Source: Bacillota bacterium (GTDB lineage Bacteria > Bacillota > Clostridia > Oscillospirales > Oscillospiraceae). From it: DNA of 64,000 nucleotides. Position 1 is the stretch's first letter. Each line of letters starts with the position of its first letter. Under the pieces are notes generated by a model. That model was not told where the DNA came from and did no database searches. It saw only the letters and a program-made list of their open reading frames with translations. The stretch spans positions 1 through 64,000 of the forward strand of contig JAEXCS010000040.1 in assembly GCA_023402075.1 (NCBI GenBank), written 5' to 3'. The position numbers and the translations under genes are program-made. Of this stretch, positions 63,938 to 64,000 are shown one piece after another.

Positions 63938-64000
63938 GAAAGCGTATGATACGGCTTCCTACGGCGGCATTACCCGCATCAGGTTCATGGGTCGAAGGCA
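63938..64000 (-). ncRNA. TPP riboswitch (THI element), 5' part outside the window
   Basis: On the minus strand the window shows the conserved core: ACCTGATGCGGGTAATGCC followed by GCCGTAGGAAGC. This matches the THI-box pyrophosphate-sensor half. The 5' half with the CUGAGA loop lies beyond 64000. TPP binding should favour the adjacent terminator and switch off the thi operon. Confidence 0.93.

Overview
The window (about 64 kb, G+C clearly above 50%) looks like a chromosomal segment of an anaerobic Clostridia/Firmicutes bacterium, most likely of the Oscillospiraceae type. This rests on AGGAGG-type ribosome binding sites with many TTG/GTG starts, lipoprotein-type substrate-binding proteins, a two-subunit Fe-S L-serine dehydratase, 2-hydroxyacyl-CoA dehydratase activases, a BusR/Opu betaine system, ThiW and TPP-riboswitch thiamine salvage, and a bactofilin. 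The genus is an inference. I see no phage, transposase, CRISPR array or tRNA. The only hint of mobile-element ancestry is a small Cys-rich KTR protein.

Layout. 1-150: 3' bulk of a 5S rRNA gene and its terminator. 349-4922: potassium module (membrane-tethered RCK-like protein, KtrB, KtrA, then a KdpD-like kinase and KdpE-like regulator). 5068-12221: SfsA, MntP, a Na/Pi-type transporter, glutamate dehydrogenase, a phosphoribosyltransferase and a chemoreceptor. 12305-21379: QueH, an operon of a double 2-hydroxyacyl-CoA dehydratase activase plus HgdB-like partner, a diguanylate cyclase, and a methionine gamma-lyase/aluminium-resistance-like PLP enzyme with a DMT exporter. 21419-31375: macro-domain protein, TIM-barrel protein, 8-oxoguanine-deaminase-like amidohydrolase, sdaAB-sdaAA, the fchA-folD-lipoprotein operon, a zinc-ribbon/Ig-like membrane protein, uridine kinase and a LysR regulator.

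31432-35500 is a textbook osmoregulation locus: a BusR-type repressor (GntR + RCK_C) divergent from an OpuA betaine ABC operon, with dyad elements over a near-consensus promoter. 35593-36063 is rplS with its leader. 36127-45490 is the most unusual part: a TetR regulator with a palindromic operator, a heterodimeric ABC pair, a methyltransferase fused to a MarR domain with a palindrome at its promoter, a Cys-rich KTR protein, and an iron/siderophore/corrinoid-type ABC importer. I read it as a metal-chelate or cofactor acquisition island.

45638-52110 carries envelope genes: a CAP-domain protein, a lipoprotein, a GNAT, a G5/3D-domain wall protein, a polysaccharide deacetylase and a bactofilin. 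The CAP and 3D genes share WalR-box-like repeats upstream. 52253-57425 holds rsmA, a small hypothetical, a ferredoxin-type aldo/keto reductase, a ModE-like regulator whose promoter implies a leaderless mRNA, and a PadR/DUF2812 pair with a duplicated operator. 57508-64000 (minus strand) is a thiamine salvage operon thiW-thiM-thiE-thiD-tenA-thiZ-thiX-thiY behind a TPP riboswitch that runs off the right end.

Best candidates for something new are the methyltransferase-MarR fusion in the metal-uptake island, the membrane-tethered RCK-like third component of the Ktr operon, and the regulatory elements shared within the BusR/Opu and wall-protein loci. Functions were assigned by reading motifs, without database searches.
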